DNA of 64,000 nt from Methylobacterium currus (GTDB lineage: Bacteria; Pseudomonadota; Alphaproteobacteria; Rhizobiales; Beijerinckiaceae). Position 1 is the first letter of the stretch, and each line of letters starts with the position of its first letter. Shown here in pieces: positions 16,554 to 24,813 of this stretch. The notes under the pieces were generated by a model that saw only the letters and a program-made list of their open reading frames with translations, had not been told where the DNA came from and did not search any database. Made by a program: the position numbers and the translations under genes. The DNA lies in assembly GCF_003058325.1 (NCBI RefSeq), contig NZ_CP028845.1, forward strand, positions 113,453-177,452. The letters are read 5' to 3'.

Positions 16554-19004
16554 TCAGGTCAGGTTGCTGCGTGACGCCTCGGGCACGTGACCGACGTTCA
16601 TGATCGCGCCGAGGAAGAGGCCCGGTTGTCCCCAAAGCGAGTTGAGGAAGATCGCGGTGACGCTGACAGCCATGGCGACCATCGCCCAGATCGGGTTGAC
16701 CAGGCCGGTGGCGGCCACCGGGATGCCGATCCCGTTGAAGGCGAAGGCCAGCCAGACGTTCTGGAGCATCTTGGCGTAGCTGCGGCGGCTGATCCGGCGA
16801 GCGACCGGTAGGGCTGCAAGGCGGTTCGACAGGATGATGATGTCGGCGGCCTCGATGGCGATCTCCGTGCCGCCGCCCATGGCGATGCCGACGTTGGCCT
16901 GCATCAGCGCAGGGGCGTCGTTGATGCCGTCGCCGACCATCGCGACCTTGCCCAAGACCTGGAACCCACGAACGATCTCGGCCTTGCCGTCGGGCAGCAC
17001 CCCGGCATGGACCTCGTCGATGCCCGCTTCTGCGGCGATCCGACGTGCGGCCCGCTCGTTGTCTCCGGTGAGGAGAACCGTCCGCAGGCTCTCCTTGCGC
17101 AGGGCCGCGATGGCCTGCACGGCATCGGCGCGTAGCCTGTCGTCGAGGGCAAGCAGGCCGAGTAGGCGCCCGCCGCGTCCCACCACGATGACGGTGCGCC
17201 CAGCCTCTTCCAGGGCACCGATGCGGAGCCGGGCGAACGAGAGGTCGATACCTTCGCCGGAAAGGAAGGCGGGGCTGCCGACCAGCACGTCGCCATCCCC
17301 GATCCGGGCTACGACCCCCTTGCCCGGAATAGCCTCGAACGCGTCGACCTCCGGAGGCACGGCACCGTGCCCAAAGGCGGCCTTGACCACGGCTTGGGCT
17401 AACGGGTGCTCGGAGGAGGCTTCGGCCGCGGCGGCGAGGGCCACGAGCTCGGCCTCGGTGCCTGCAAACGCCTCAACCTCGCGAACCACGGGCCGGCCCT
17501 GGGTTAGGGTCCCGGTCTTGTCGAGCACGATGGTGTCGACGAGGCGGTAGCCCTGGAAGGCCTCGCCCGTCCGCATCAGGATGCCGTGCCCAGCGGCCTC
17601 TCCGGCACCCCGCACGATGGAGAGCGGGGCCGAGATGCCGACCGCGCACGGGTATCCCATCACCAGGACGCTGAGGCCCGCGAACACGGCCCGCGCGATG
17701 TCTGCCTCACCACCGAGGAGCCAGGTGCCGGTAAGCCAACCCGTGAAGGCGAGTGCGGCCACCATGAGCACGGCCGGGGTGTAGACCTGCAGCACCCGGT
17801 CGACGAGATGGAGCAGGCCGGGCTTGAGGGCGCGGGCGTCCTCGACCTCGCGGATGACCTTCTGCAGGAAGCTCCCGGCCCCGACCGCCGTCACGCGAAC
17901 CAGCAGGGTGCCGGTGCCGTTGATCGAGCCGCCGATGACAGCGTCGCCTTCGGTGCGTTCGACCGGGATGGGCTCGCCGGTCACGAGGGCCTGGTCGACG
18001 GCGGAGCGCCCAGAGGCAACTGTGCCGTCGACGGGTACACGCTCCCCGGGGCGGATGCGGACGAGGTCGCCAACCGTCACCGCTTCCAGCGGAAGGTTCT
18101 GCTCCAGGCCGTCTCGGACCACGCGGGCAGTCTCGGGTTGTAGGTCCAGGAGGCGCTTGACGGCTTGCGAGCTGCGCGTCTTGACGATGAGCGACAGCCA
18201 CTCCGAAAAGATGTGGTAGGTCACGACCATCACCGTGACAGCGAAGAACGGGGCCGTCGGGTAGCCCGGCTGGTCGAGTACGAGCCCGATCACGCCGCCG
18301 GCCATGCCCGCGAAGGCGCCGATCTCCAGCAGGGCATGCTGATTGAGGATGCCCCGGCGCAGGGCCTGGAAGGCCATGTGCAGGATGTGGCGCCCGACCC
18401 CGAAGACGAGGATCACGGCTAGCGCCGCGACGAGCCAGGGTGCAGACCTAGTGAGGTAGCCCTGCAGGTTCAGGTAGAGCAGGCCCAGCGCCAGCGCGGT
18501 CAATCCGGCGGTGCTGGCGACGGCAGCCACGAGGCTCGTCTTCTTCAGGACGAGGAACACCATCGCGCCGAGGCTGATGCAAACCAGAGCGGGCAGGTAG
18601 CCGATCCAGCCGAGTGTCGGATCCGCGATGATGGGGATGGAGGCGACGCTCAGGGAGACCGCGACTACGAAGCGGCGGCTCTCACGGACGAGGTCCTGCT
18701 CCTCCTCCTCGTAGGGCCGGACCTTACGCGGGTCCGAGATCGTGTAGCCGATGTCGCGCAGGATCCCGAGCAACGCCGCAGGGCGGGCGACGGCCGGATC
18801 GTACTCGACGAGCGCCTGCTCGTGCGTCAGGCTGACGGCGACGTGGTCGACGCCGCGCTGGCTGCCGAGCGCCTTCTCGATGGTGCCTGTGCAGAGCGAG
18901 CAGTGCAGGCCGCCGATCCTGGCGCGGATGCGGGCTCGGTCGGGCCGGCTGGCCGGTTCCTCGCTCCAAAGCGGCGGTTCCAGATCGAGCATCGCTGAGG
19001 CCAT
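16554..19004 (-). CDS. P1B-type heavy-metal ATPase with YPC in place of CPC
   Basis: An 816-residue export ATPase. The order is an N-terminal HMA domain (GGLHCSLCTGTIE), an actuator with ALVTGEPIPVE, the transmembrane metal motif MGYPCAVGIS, the phosphorylation loop VLDKTGTLTQG, SSEHPLAQAV (HP motif), MVGDGINDAPALMQA, and C-terminal helices containing FNGIGIP and SVTAIFLNSL. Canonical members have CPC, SPC or TPC at the motif; YPC keeps only one thiol. The C-terminal helices look closest to the Cu(I) subgroup but are altered. Which metal it exports is open. Confidence 0.9.
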   Translation of the reverse strand: MASAMLDLEPPLWSEEPASRPDRARIRARIGGLHCSLCTGTIEKALGSQRGVDHVAVSLTHEQALVEYDPAVARPAALLGILRDIGYTISDPRKVRPYEEEEQDLVRESRRFVVAVSLSVASIPIIADPTLGWIGYLPALVCISLGAMVFLVLKKTSLVAAVASTAGLTALALGLLYLNLQGYLTRSAPWLVAALAVILVFGVGRHILHMAFQALRRGILNQHALLEIGAFAGMAGGVIGLVLDQPGYPTAPFFAVTVMVVTYHIFSEWLSLIVKTRSSQAVKRLLDLQPETARVVRDGLEQNLPLEAVTVGDLVRIRPGERVPVDGTVASGRSAVDQALVTGEPIPVERTEGDAVIGGSINGTGTLLVRVTAVGAGSFLQKVIREVEDARALKPGLLHLVDRVLQVYTPAVLMVAALAFTGWLTGTWLLGGEADIARAVFAGLSVLVMGYPCAVGISAPLSIVRGAGEAAGHGILMRTGEAFQGYRLVDTIVLDKTGTLTQGRPVVREVEAFAGTEAELVALAAAAEASSEHPLAQAVVKAAFGHGAVPPEVDAFEAIPGKGVVARIGDGDVLVGSPAFLSGEGIDLSFARLRIGALEEAGRTVIVVGRGGRLLGLLALDDRLRADAVQAIAALRKESLRTVLLTGDNERAARRIAAEAGIDEVHAGVLPDGKAEIVRGFQVLGKVAMVGDGINDAPALMQANVGIAMGGGTEIAIEAADIIILSNRLAALPVARRISRRSYAKMLQNVWLAFAFNGIGIPVAATGLVNPIWAMVAMAVSVTAIFLNSLWGQPGLFLGAIMNVGHVPEASRSNLT

Positions 19005-19037
19005 CGGGTTGTCTCCAGACCACGTCGGATGAGCAGA

Positions 19038-19715
19038 TCAGGCCGGGTCGCGCGCCACGACGCGAAAGCCGCGCTTCTCGATCAGCGCGACGAGGCGGTC
19101 CTCGCTGGTGGTCGCGGGGTCGTAGAGAACGCGGGCGCGTCCCTCCTCGAACGAGACGTCGACGCTGCGGACGCCGGCATGGGCGTCCAGCAGCGAGCCG
19201 ACCGAGGCGGCGCAGGACGCGCATCGCAGGCCCACGACCTTCAGGGTGACGGTCTTCATGGTGGTGTCCTCTCTCGGTTCGTCGCATCCGCACGGCACTG
19301 GTCCGTGCTTCGGATCTTCCAGGGCTTCCAGGATGGTGCATCCCTCCAGGCCGCCGTGCCCGGGGCAGGAGGCGACGACCGCCTCCAATGCTGCGCGGAC
19401 CCGCAGCAGCTCGGCGATCCTCTCGTCCACCACGGCGATCTTATGCTCGGCCTGGGCGCGCACCTCCGCGCAGTCGGCGTTCGGGTTGGCGCGCAGGGCC
19501 AGGAGCTCCCGCGTCTCCTTCAGGGAGAACCCGATCCCCTGGGCCTGCCGTATGAAGCGGATGCGGGCGACCACCTCAGGTGCGTAAGTCCGGTATCCGG
19601 CCCCCTTGGCTGGCTGCTCGATCAAGCCCTTACGCTCGTAGAAGCGGATGGTCTCTACGCCTACGCCGGCGTCCCGGGCCGCTTTCCCAATGGTTAGATC
19701 CCTCATCGCCGTTCC
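19038..19715 (-). CDS. MerR-family regulator fused to a C-terminal HMA domain
   Basis: About 225 residues. Residues 1-130 are a MerR regulator (MRDLTIGKAARDAGVGVETI, then FYERKGLIEQ) with metal-type Cys in NADCAEVR, VASCPGHGG and LEGCTIL. A Cys-containing linker (VPCGCDEPRED) leads without a stop into an HMA domain of about 70 residues (VVGLRCASCAASVGSLLD). An internal Met at the domain junction could give a separate chaperone. It is first in a six-gene minus-strand operon and sits just downstream of its own MerR-type promoter. A truncated relative lies at 53459. Confidence 0.9.
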   Translation of the reverse strand, partial: GTAMRDLTIGKAARDAGVGVETIRFYERKGLIEQPAKGAGYRTYAPEVVARIRFIRQAQGIGFSLKETRELLALRANPNADCAEVRAQAEHKIAVVDERIAELLRVRAALEAVVASCPGHGGLEGCTILEALEDPKHGPVPCGCDEPREDTTMKTVTLKVVGLRCASCAASVGSLLDAHAGVRSVDVSFEEGRARVLYDPATTSEDRLVALIEKRGFRVVARDPA

Positions 19716-19737
19716 CGTCATCGTAACCACTCCATCA

Positions 19738-19768
19738 CCCTACGGTCCGTACCATGGTACAGAGTCAA
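19738..19768 (-). promoter_or_regulatory. MerR-type promoter of the regulator-ATPase operon
   Basis: Minus strand: TTGACT (19768-19763), a 19-base spacer containing the perfect palindrome GTACCATGGTAC, then GTAGGG (19743-19738). It lies immediately upstream of the MerR-HMA gene, so the regulator would control itself and the genes behind it. The truncated MerR gene at 53459 has almost the same promoter. Confidence 0.85.
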
Positions 19769-19889
19769 GGGGCTTTCAGAGGGCGATGGCGTCTGTTGGT
19801 GCGGGATTACTTGCTCAAGGACCGGAACGACACCGCGTCAGTTTCGGGTATAGTTTCAGAGGTGCCCAAATGCATTTCAAGGAAGTCAG

Positions 19890-20302
19890 CACACATGCTA
19901 CGACGAGGGGAAGCAGTACGGCACCCACGTCGACGACGCCTTGATGCAGGGTATGCGCACCGACGTGTCCTTCACGCTCTTCCTGGCCGAGCCCGAGAGC
20001 TACGTAGGGGCGAGTTGGTCATCGAGACGAGCGCTGGCGAGCAGCCCTTCAAGCTATCGGCCGTCTCGATGGTGATCTACCCTTCGACCACCCTGCACCG
20101 CGTCGCGCCGGTCGAGAGTGGGATGCGGGTTGCGGCGGTGGGCTGGGCGCGTAGCTACGTGCGCAGTGCGGAGAACCGCGAGATCTTGTTCGACCTGGAA
20201 ACGTTGCGCCGCGATCTGTTCACCCGAGAGGGCAAGACGGGTGCCTTCGACTTTCTCTCGAAGTGCAGCGCCAACCTGCTGCGTCTTTGGGCGGAAGACT
20301 GA
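19890..20302 (+). pseudogene. PKHD-type Fe(II) hydroxylase (PiuC/YbiX) remnant
   Basis: Two frames together give the body of a 2-oxoglutarate Fe(II) dioxygenase of the PiuC type. [18 protein letters not shown] carries the His-x-Asp iron ligands, then the frame shifts at a GGGG run near 20010. The second frame begins [10 protein letters not shown] and includes the distal His in STTLHRV, ending NLLRLWAED. The N-terminal 60 or so residues are missing. It is a broken remnant, probably left by recombination beside the metal operon. Confidence 0.72.
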
Positions 20303-20401
20303 GACGTTTTGAGCGGGTGTAGGTGGAGTTCGCGAGGAATGACCATGACAACATCCGAGCCCCTACACCTTGGAGTAAAGGGCAAGCAGGTGTGAAAGTC
20401 A

Positions 20402-20644
20402 GGACTTGATCTGTCGGACAGTGTCAGGTTGAGGCGCGATCGAGGGGAGAGTAGTGCCCCTACTGCAAGCCATTTTCGGCCCGAAAACCTCTGGCTTGGT
20501 TCGGTCAGGCGGTCGGGCCGCGAAGCCGCGAAGCCGCGAAGCGGTGCGCCGCAGGCGCAGGGCTTGAGGGCGTGACCGCACGCCAAGCCATTCTCGGTCG
20601 GGCTGAAGGGAAGTGAAGCTGACACTGTCTGTCTAATCAAGTCC
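20402..20644. repeat. MITE-like element with inverted termini
   Basis: A 243-base segment whose ends are inverted: GGACTTGAT, five diverged bases, then GACAGTGTCAG on the left; the same two blocks reading inward on the right. It holds no gene. Inside are three tandem CGAAGCCG units and a near-repeat of AAGCCATTTTCGG. No clear target duplication is visible. It looks like a non-autonomous element of an unidentified IS. Confidence 0.55.
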
Positions 20645-20676
20645 AGGTTTTTACAAACCTCGTCGGGGGTCTCGCG

Positions 20677-20817
20677 ATGCTTATATCCAGCGTAGTTGCC
20701 GGTGCAGTCTGGGACTCGTACGAGCCCACCATGACCTTCCTTGCCGGAGCCGGATTTACGATCCTGTCCCTCATCGGGCTGATGCGTGTTCAGCGTCGGC
20801 TCGTTAGGCCCATCTAA
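20677..20817 (+). pseudogene. C-terminal fragment of an MFS transporter
   Basis: A 46-residue frame, MLISSVVAGAVWDSY followed by one hydrophobic helix (MTFLAGAGFTILSLIGLM) and a basic end (RVQRRLVRPI). It looks like the last helix and tail of an MFS permease. It lies between the MITE-like element and the recombinase region with no upstream remainder, so it is probably debris. Confidence 0.5.
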
Positions 20818-20889
20818 ACGGCGATCCCATTATGCTTGACCGCATAGAACGTTCCAAATCCCACTGCCGCGCATGTAGATAAATCGATC

Positions 20890-20970
20890 GTTTTCCTTAC
20901 AGTGCTGCCGGACCCACCTCTGGCCTCCTCAAACAGCCCCGTTTGTGTAAGGAAAGTATGTAAGGAAAAC
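20890..20970. promoter_or_regulatory. Repeated TGTAAGGAAA motifs upstream of the serine recombinase
   Basis: GTTTTCCTTACA at 20890-20901 is the inverse of TGTAAGGAAAAC at 20959-20970. A third copy, TGTAAGGAAAG, lies at 20946-20956, directly repeated with the last. Inverted plus direct short sites just before a recombinase gene are what a res, invertase or autoregulatory site would look like. This is inference from position and pattern. Confidence 0.5.
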
Positions 20971-21007
20971 TATTGTCAGAAAAACGTCCCTATGGGACTA
21001 TCCTGAC

Positions 21008-21589
21008 ATGCTTGTCGGCTACGCGCGTGTGTCCACCCTCGACCAGAACCTGAACCTGCAGCGCGATGCCCTGCTGAAGGCCGGCTGCGAAAAAATCTTC
21101 GAGGAGAAAAAGAGCGGCAAGGCCGGCACCAAGCGGCCGGAGTTTGAGGCTGCCCTCGCCTACCTGCGCCCGACCGACGTGTTGGTGGTCTGGAAGCTCG
21201 ACCGCCTTGGCCGCTCCCTCGTCGAGATGATGCGCACGATCGACGGCCTGCGGCTGAAGGAGATCCACTTCCGCTCACTCACCGAGCAGTTCGACAGCGC
21301 GACGGCCCACGGGCGCTTCGCCCTGCAGATGCACGGTGCCATGGCCGAATATTTCCTCGACCTTAACCGTGAGCGCACAATGGAAGGCCTCAAGGCCGCT
21401 GTCGCCCGCGGTCGCAAGGGCGGCCGGCGCAAGGCGCTGTCCGAGGGGGATCTGGAGGTGGGGCGTGCCCTGCTCGCGGCTGGCAACATCTCGATCGCTG
21501 AGATCGCCAAGCGCCTCGGGGTCAGCCGGATGACTTTCTACACCTACTTCCCACAGGCGCGGACGCGCAGCCAGGCGGCGAAAGGCTAA
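21008..21589 (+). CDS. Serine recombinase (Pin/resolvase type)
   Basis: 193 residues. The catalytic domain starts MLVGYARVSTLDQNLNLQ, with Ser in ARVST and the VVWKLDRLGRSLVEM helix motif, continuing to GRFALQMHGAMAEYFLDL. The C-terminal HTH is ISIAEIAKRLGVSRMTFYTYF. It cuts and rejoins DNA as a resolvase or invertase. There is no tnpA nearby, so it may act in plasmid multimer resolution. Repeated motifs lie upstream at 20890-20970. It is followed after five bases by the HNH gene. Confidence 0.9.
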   Translation: MLVGYARVSTLDQNLNLQRDALLKAGCEKIFEEKKSGKAGTKRPEFEAALAYLRPTDVLVVWKLDRLGRSLVEMMRTIDGLRLKEIHFRSLTEQFDSATAHGRFALQMHGAMAEYFLDLNRERTMEGLKAAVARGRKGGRRKALSEGDLEVGRALLAAGNISIAEIAKRLGVSRMTFYTYFPQARTRSQAAKG

Positions 21590-21593
21590 GCCG

Positions 21594-22019
21594 ATGCCGA
21601 TCCGCCCGGAAAACCGCTTCTTCTATCCGATCGACTGGGCGCAGCTCTCGCAGGTGATCCGCTTCGAGCGGGCCAAGAGCTGCTGCGAAGGCTGCGGCCG
21701 TCCGCACGGTCAGCTGGTTTGCCACTTGGGCGACGGCCGCTGGTGGGATGAAGCCGCGCAGACCTGGCGCAGTGGCAAGGGCCGTAAGCTGAAGCTGGCG
21801 CCGCCCGAAGCTCTACCGGAGGGCACCGAACGCTATACTACCCGGGTGTATCTGGCCTGTGCTCATCTCGATCACGACCCGAGCAACAACGTGCCGGCAA
21901 ACCTCAAGGCGCTCTGCCAGCGGTGCCACATCCTTCACGATCGCGAAGAACATCTGAGACAACGCTGGCTGACCTATCGGCTGCGCAAAGCTCGTGGCGA
22001 TCTGTTCCTAGTGCTCTGA
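21594..22019 (+). CDS. HNH-endonuclease-like zinc-finger protein
   Basis: 141 residues. It begins MPIRPENRFFYPIDWAQLS, with a first Cys pair in CCEGCGRPHG. The HNH core CAHLDHDPSNNVPANLKALCQRCHILHDR holds the His-Asp-His, the Asn and a second Cys pair. Such small HNH proteins are common on plasmids and phages next to recombinases; many are of unknown role. It is cotranscribed with the serine recombinase, judging by the five-base gap. Confidence 0.72.
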   Translation: MPIRPENRFFYPIDWAQLSQVIRFERAKSCCEGCGRPHGQLVCHLGDGRWWDEAAQTWRSGKGRKLKLAPPEALPEGTERYTTRVYLACAHLDHDPSNNVPANLKALCQRCHILHDREEHLRQRWLTYRLRKARGDLFLVL

Positions 22020-22021
22020 CG

Positions 22022-22059
22022 CCGACAAAACGTACACGAAGCAACGCGATTTTCGAAGC
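22022..22059. repeat. 38-base conserved element, copy 1
   Basis: Begins CCGACAAAACG, then 15 variable bases, then GATTTTCGAAGC. The same two blocks with the same spacing recur at 46713-46750. Each copy lies just downstream of a stop codon. Possibly the end of a mobile element or a recombination site; unidentified. Confidence 0.4.
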
Positions 22060-22153
22060 GCTGTTAGCACGTTAGCAGGCAAGCACGTGGTGCTTTCGTC
22101 GGCGTCTGTGCACTAGGTCCATACACCGCTCGGACACGGCTCGATAGATGATG

Positions 22154-24397
22154 TCAGTACGCCCCTATTATTGAGGCGACCTTTTTGCATTGCGAACGCA
22201 ACGCAGCGGGATTGGGCAGAGAGCCTCCGCCATGCATATTATCCCTGCTGTACTCATTGATAGCACGAAGATCAGAAACCCTCCCATACATGGGATCTGT
22301 ACTCCCGGCGTCCTCGACTTGCCTCGCCATATCATCCAGCATCACGAGTGGGGCAAAGCGGCCGGGAAATCTCGCGCGCATGTAGTCTTCTAGAAATGGC
22401 CGCAGATCTTTGATAAGAGACTCGGCCGTGACACCCTGTAGAAAGTGACCGCAGCGCGCATATTCACGAATGCGTTCCGCCTGTCTAACATAGAGATCCT
22501 TCAGTTCGTCAGTTGAGCTCCAGCTCGAAATGGATCCTCTGCCCTCATCCGTGCAGTTTAATTGGAAGGAGCTGCATTGGCCGCGCGAGTTCTTCTCGAT
22601 TAAAGCTAAAAAGCGCGGATCGTGGGAAAGTACGATGACTTGGCAGGCGTCCCTAGCCAGCGCACGGATTTGGCTTGTCGTCTCCCACTGACGATCCAAG
22701 TCCTGACTACTGAAGGGGTCATCAAGAATAATTGTCGCGGCTGAAAATGAGGCGCTCTCCCTCACCTGTAGCAAAAAGAAGCTGAACGCCAACGTTGATT
22801 TGTCGCCTGCGCTCAGAACCGTTGTAAAGCAGGGTTTATCCTCTTGTCGCTCCCCAACATCAACGTGGTGGTCACCAATCGATATGCAGAAGTGAACATT
22901 GGCCTCGCGCCCTATGAAATTTGTCTTCGTTTGGCTGATTTGAAATCTAGTCCCGAAGCTTTCAAGAAGGTCATTGATCAGGCTTTGCTTCTGAGTGATG
23001 GTTGCGGCCGTATAGGTTCGTAATGCCTCCTGAGCCGCTTTCTTCTCTGTCTCAATCTCAGCCCGCCTGCTGGTATAAGCTGTCCAATCTGCGACTTCTG
23101 CGACGAGAGGGGGCAACGTTTTGAGGCGTAGAGCGTCGTTTTTGTCGTACGCCTCTTGTGCACGCTTGACGTCAAGATCTGCGGTATTGCTTCGAGCCGC
23201 AGAAATTATGTCGATGCAGGTTAATAATAGAGATTGATAACTAGCGAGTTTCGCAAATCCATCCACGATCTCCGCGAGATTATTGATCGTGAGCACACTG
23301 AGAGGACTGGCCTTCTTTGCGGCGAGTTGAGCTTCCAATGCCTGAACGGAATGTTGGACCGCATGCAGATCCTGTGCGGACAATTCTGGGATTTCACCTA
23401 GGTCGCAAACATTACTCCAGAACGCAAGATCTGAGTTCGTCTTAGCAATAAAATCAGCGATTTTTTCTCCTTTCAATCCGTACGTTTCAGCAAACAAATC
23501 GTAGGCTAAATCGATCCTTTTCAGAAATGCCGAATATTCTTCGCTGAAGTATTCTTTAAAAAGCGATACCATATCAACTTTAGATGTATCCTGTGTGCAG
23601 AATGGGCATTTATCTTCCTGCATGTGCTCAATGCCAAACTTGAGCCAGCGTGTGCCCTGCAGCTCCATAGCATGCGCATTTATATGATCTTGCAGGACTG
23701 ATTCTGCTCTTGCGCTGAGCGTTTCAATTGTTTCGGCCGATAGAGCGCAAATGCCATCGATGTCAGGCGTTGGCAGCGGCGAAGGCGCTTGCTTTAGTTT
23801 TACGGATACGGAGTTCTTGGCCAGTTCCAGTGATTTGCGTGCGCGATCAATTATGCAGCCGATATCGTCCGGCACACTTCTCTGGACGAACGCCTTTATG
23901 TCTGTGACGACGGGACAAGCTCGTTTAATAGCTCTCTCAACAGTACTAATCTTGGCCGCGAGATCGCGCTGTTCGCTGTCGAGTTGTGATATTTTGTCCG
24001 CCAGCTTTACACCTTCTTCGCCGAGGACAATAGGTATAAGGCTTCGCTTGTTATCCCGCGTTACGCTTTCGCCGACATGCAGATTGCGACGGACAAACTC
24101 AGCATCAAAAACGTGTACTGGGCCGGGACAGGAGTTCCACTTGCCTACTGAATAGGTCACTGCGCCGTGCGTATGCCACTGAAGGTGCGCAGATGGCTCC
24201 TTTGTTGCGCCCAAACGTTTGCGGGCAGCAATCAGGCGAGCGTCTTGCTCGGCAGCAGAGCGAATAATCGAACAAAGCGTGCTTTTTCCAAGCCCGTTAC
24301 GTGCAAAAACAGCTGTCAGACTGCCGAAATGAGGTGCTTGATGCTTGAGCGTTTTAAACCGCCCAATTTCCTCAACTGTTTCAACTTTCAAAAGCAT
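22154..24397 (-). CDS. AAA_13/RloC-like ABC-type ATPase with a zinc-hook motif
   Basis: About 747 residues. The N-terminal Walker A is VFARNGLGKSTL. A middle coiled-coil region carries CPFC (Zn-hook type) near residue 270. The C-terminal half holds the ABC signature LSAGDKSTLAF, Walker B TIILDDPFSS and the switch His in VLSHDPRF. The last 110 residues include RPFLEDYMRARFPG and NEYSRDNMHGGG, an R-x3-E plus His arrangement recalling PrrC/RloC anticodon nucleases. Such proteins act in phage or DNA-damage responses. Codon use and composition are visibly more AT-rich than the neighbours, suggesting separate acquisition. The nuclease assignment is tentative. Confidence 0.75.
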   Translation of the reverse strand: MLLKVETVEEIGRFKTLKHQAPHFGSLTAVFARNGLGKSTLCSIIRSAAEQDARLIAARKRLGATKEPSAHLQWHTHGAVTYSVGKWNSCPGPVHVFDAEFVRRNLHVGESVTRDNKRSLIPIVLGEEGVKLADKISQLDSEQRDLAAKISTVERAIKRACPVVTDIKAFVQRSVPDDIGCIIDRARKSLELAKNSVSVKLKQAPSPLPTPDIDGICALSAETIETLSARAESVLQDHINAHAMELQGTRWLKFGIEHMQEDKCPFCTQDTSKVDMVSLFKEYFSEEYSAFLKRIDLAYDLFAETYGLKGEKIADFIAKTNSDLAFWSNVCDLGEIPELSAQDLHAVQHSVQALEAQLAAKKASPLSVLTINNLAEIVDGFAKLASYQSLLLTCIDIISAARSNTADLDVKRAQEAYDKNDALRLKTLPPLVAEVADWTAYTSRRAEIETEKKAAQEALRTYTAATITQKQSLINDLLESFGTRFQISQTKTNFIGREANVHFCISIGDHHVDVGERQEDKPCFTTVLSAGDKSTLAFSFFLLQVRESASFSAATIILDDPFSSQDLDRQWETTSQIRALARDACQVIVLSHDPRFLALIEKNSRGQCSSFQLNCTDEGRGSISSWSSTDELKDLYVRQAERIREYARCGHFLQGVTAESLIKDLRPFLEDYMRARFPGRFAPLVMLDDMARQVEDAGSTDPMYGRVSDLRAINEYSRDNMHGGGSLPNPAALRSQCKKVASIIGAY

Positions 24398-24492
24398 TTG
24401 CACAGCCTAGCTTAGGTGCGAGCGCTTGGTAAGGTGCTTGCAATGGGCTTGGGCTGAATGCCGTAGGTTGAATTTATTAATCCTAAATTGAC

Positions 24493-24813
24493 TCAGCGGC
24501 CTGTCGCGACAGCCAAGTGCACACCGGCTGCCTTCTGGACGGTGCTCAGGACACTGAACAGGTTGCTGGCTGTGGGGTTGCCGGTCGGGCTCAGCATGCG
24601 CATCAGGCTCTTGGACGAGCTTCCGGTCTCTGCGGCCAAGCGCTCAAAGCCGATCGTCGCGTTGATGTAGTCGCGGAGCACCGCCTTGCCGGTGTCGAGG
24701 TCGCCGGCCAGAAACTGGTCCACCGCCTCAGTCAGCAGGGCATCGCGGAACGCCGGGTCGCTCTCGGCGCGCGCCTTCACGGTGTCCTTGAAGCTGCGGG
24801 TCAGGGCCATCAC
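24493..24813 (-). CDS. HigA-type antitoxin (Xre-like)
   Basis: About 106 residues starting MMALTRSFKDTVKARAESDPAF. It has an HTH-like C-terminal half (TIGFERLAAETGSSSKSLMRML, then NPTASNLFSVLSTVQKAAG), as in the HigA/addiction-module antidote group. Its start overlaps the stop of the toxin gene by four bases, the reversed toxin-first order typical of HigBA. It would neutralise the toxin and bind the shared promoter. It probably stabilises the plasmid. Confidence 0.82.
   Translation of the reverse strand: MMALTRSFKDTVKARAESDPAFRDALLTEAVDQFLAGDLDTGKAVLRDYINATIGFERLAAETGSSSKSLMRMLSPTGNPTASNLFSVLSTVQKAAGVHLAVATGR

Noticed and set aside
20399..20640. Short frames on the minus strand within the inverted-repeat element
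   Set aside because: Arg/Ser/Pro-rich, no motif, and contained within a MITE-like inverted-repeat element.
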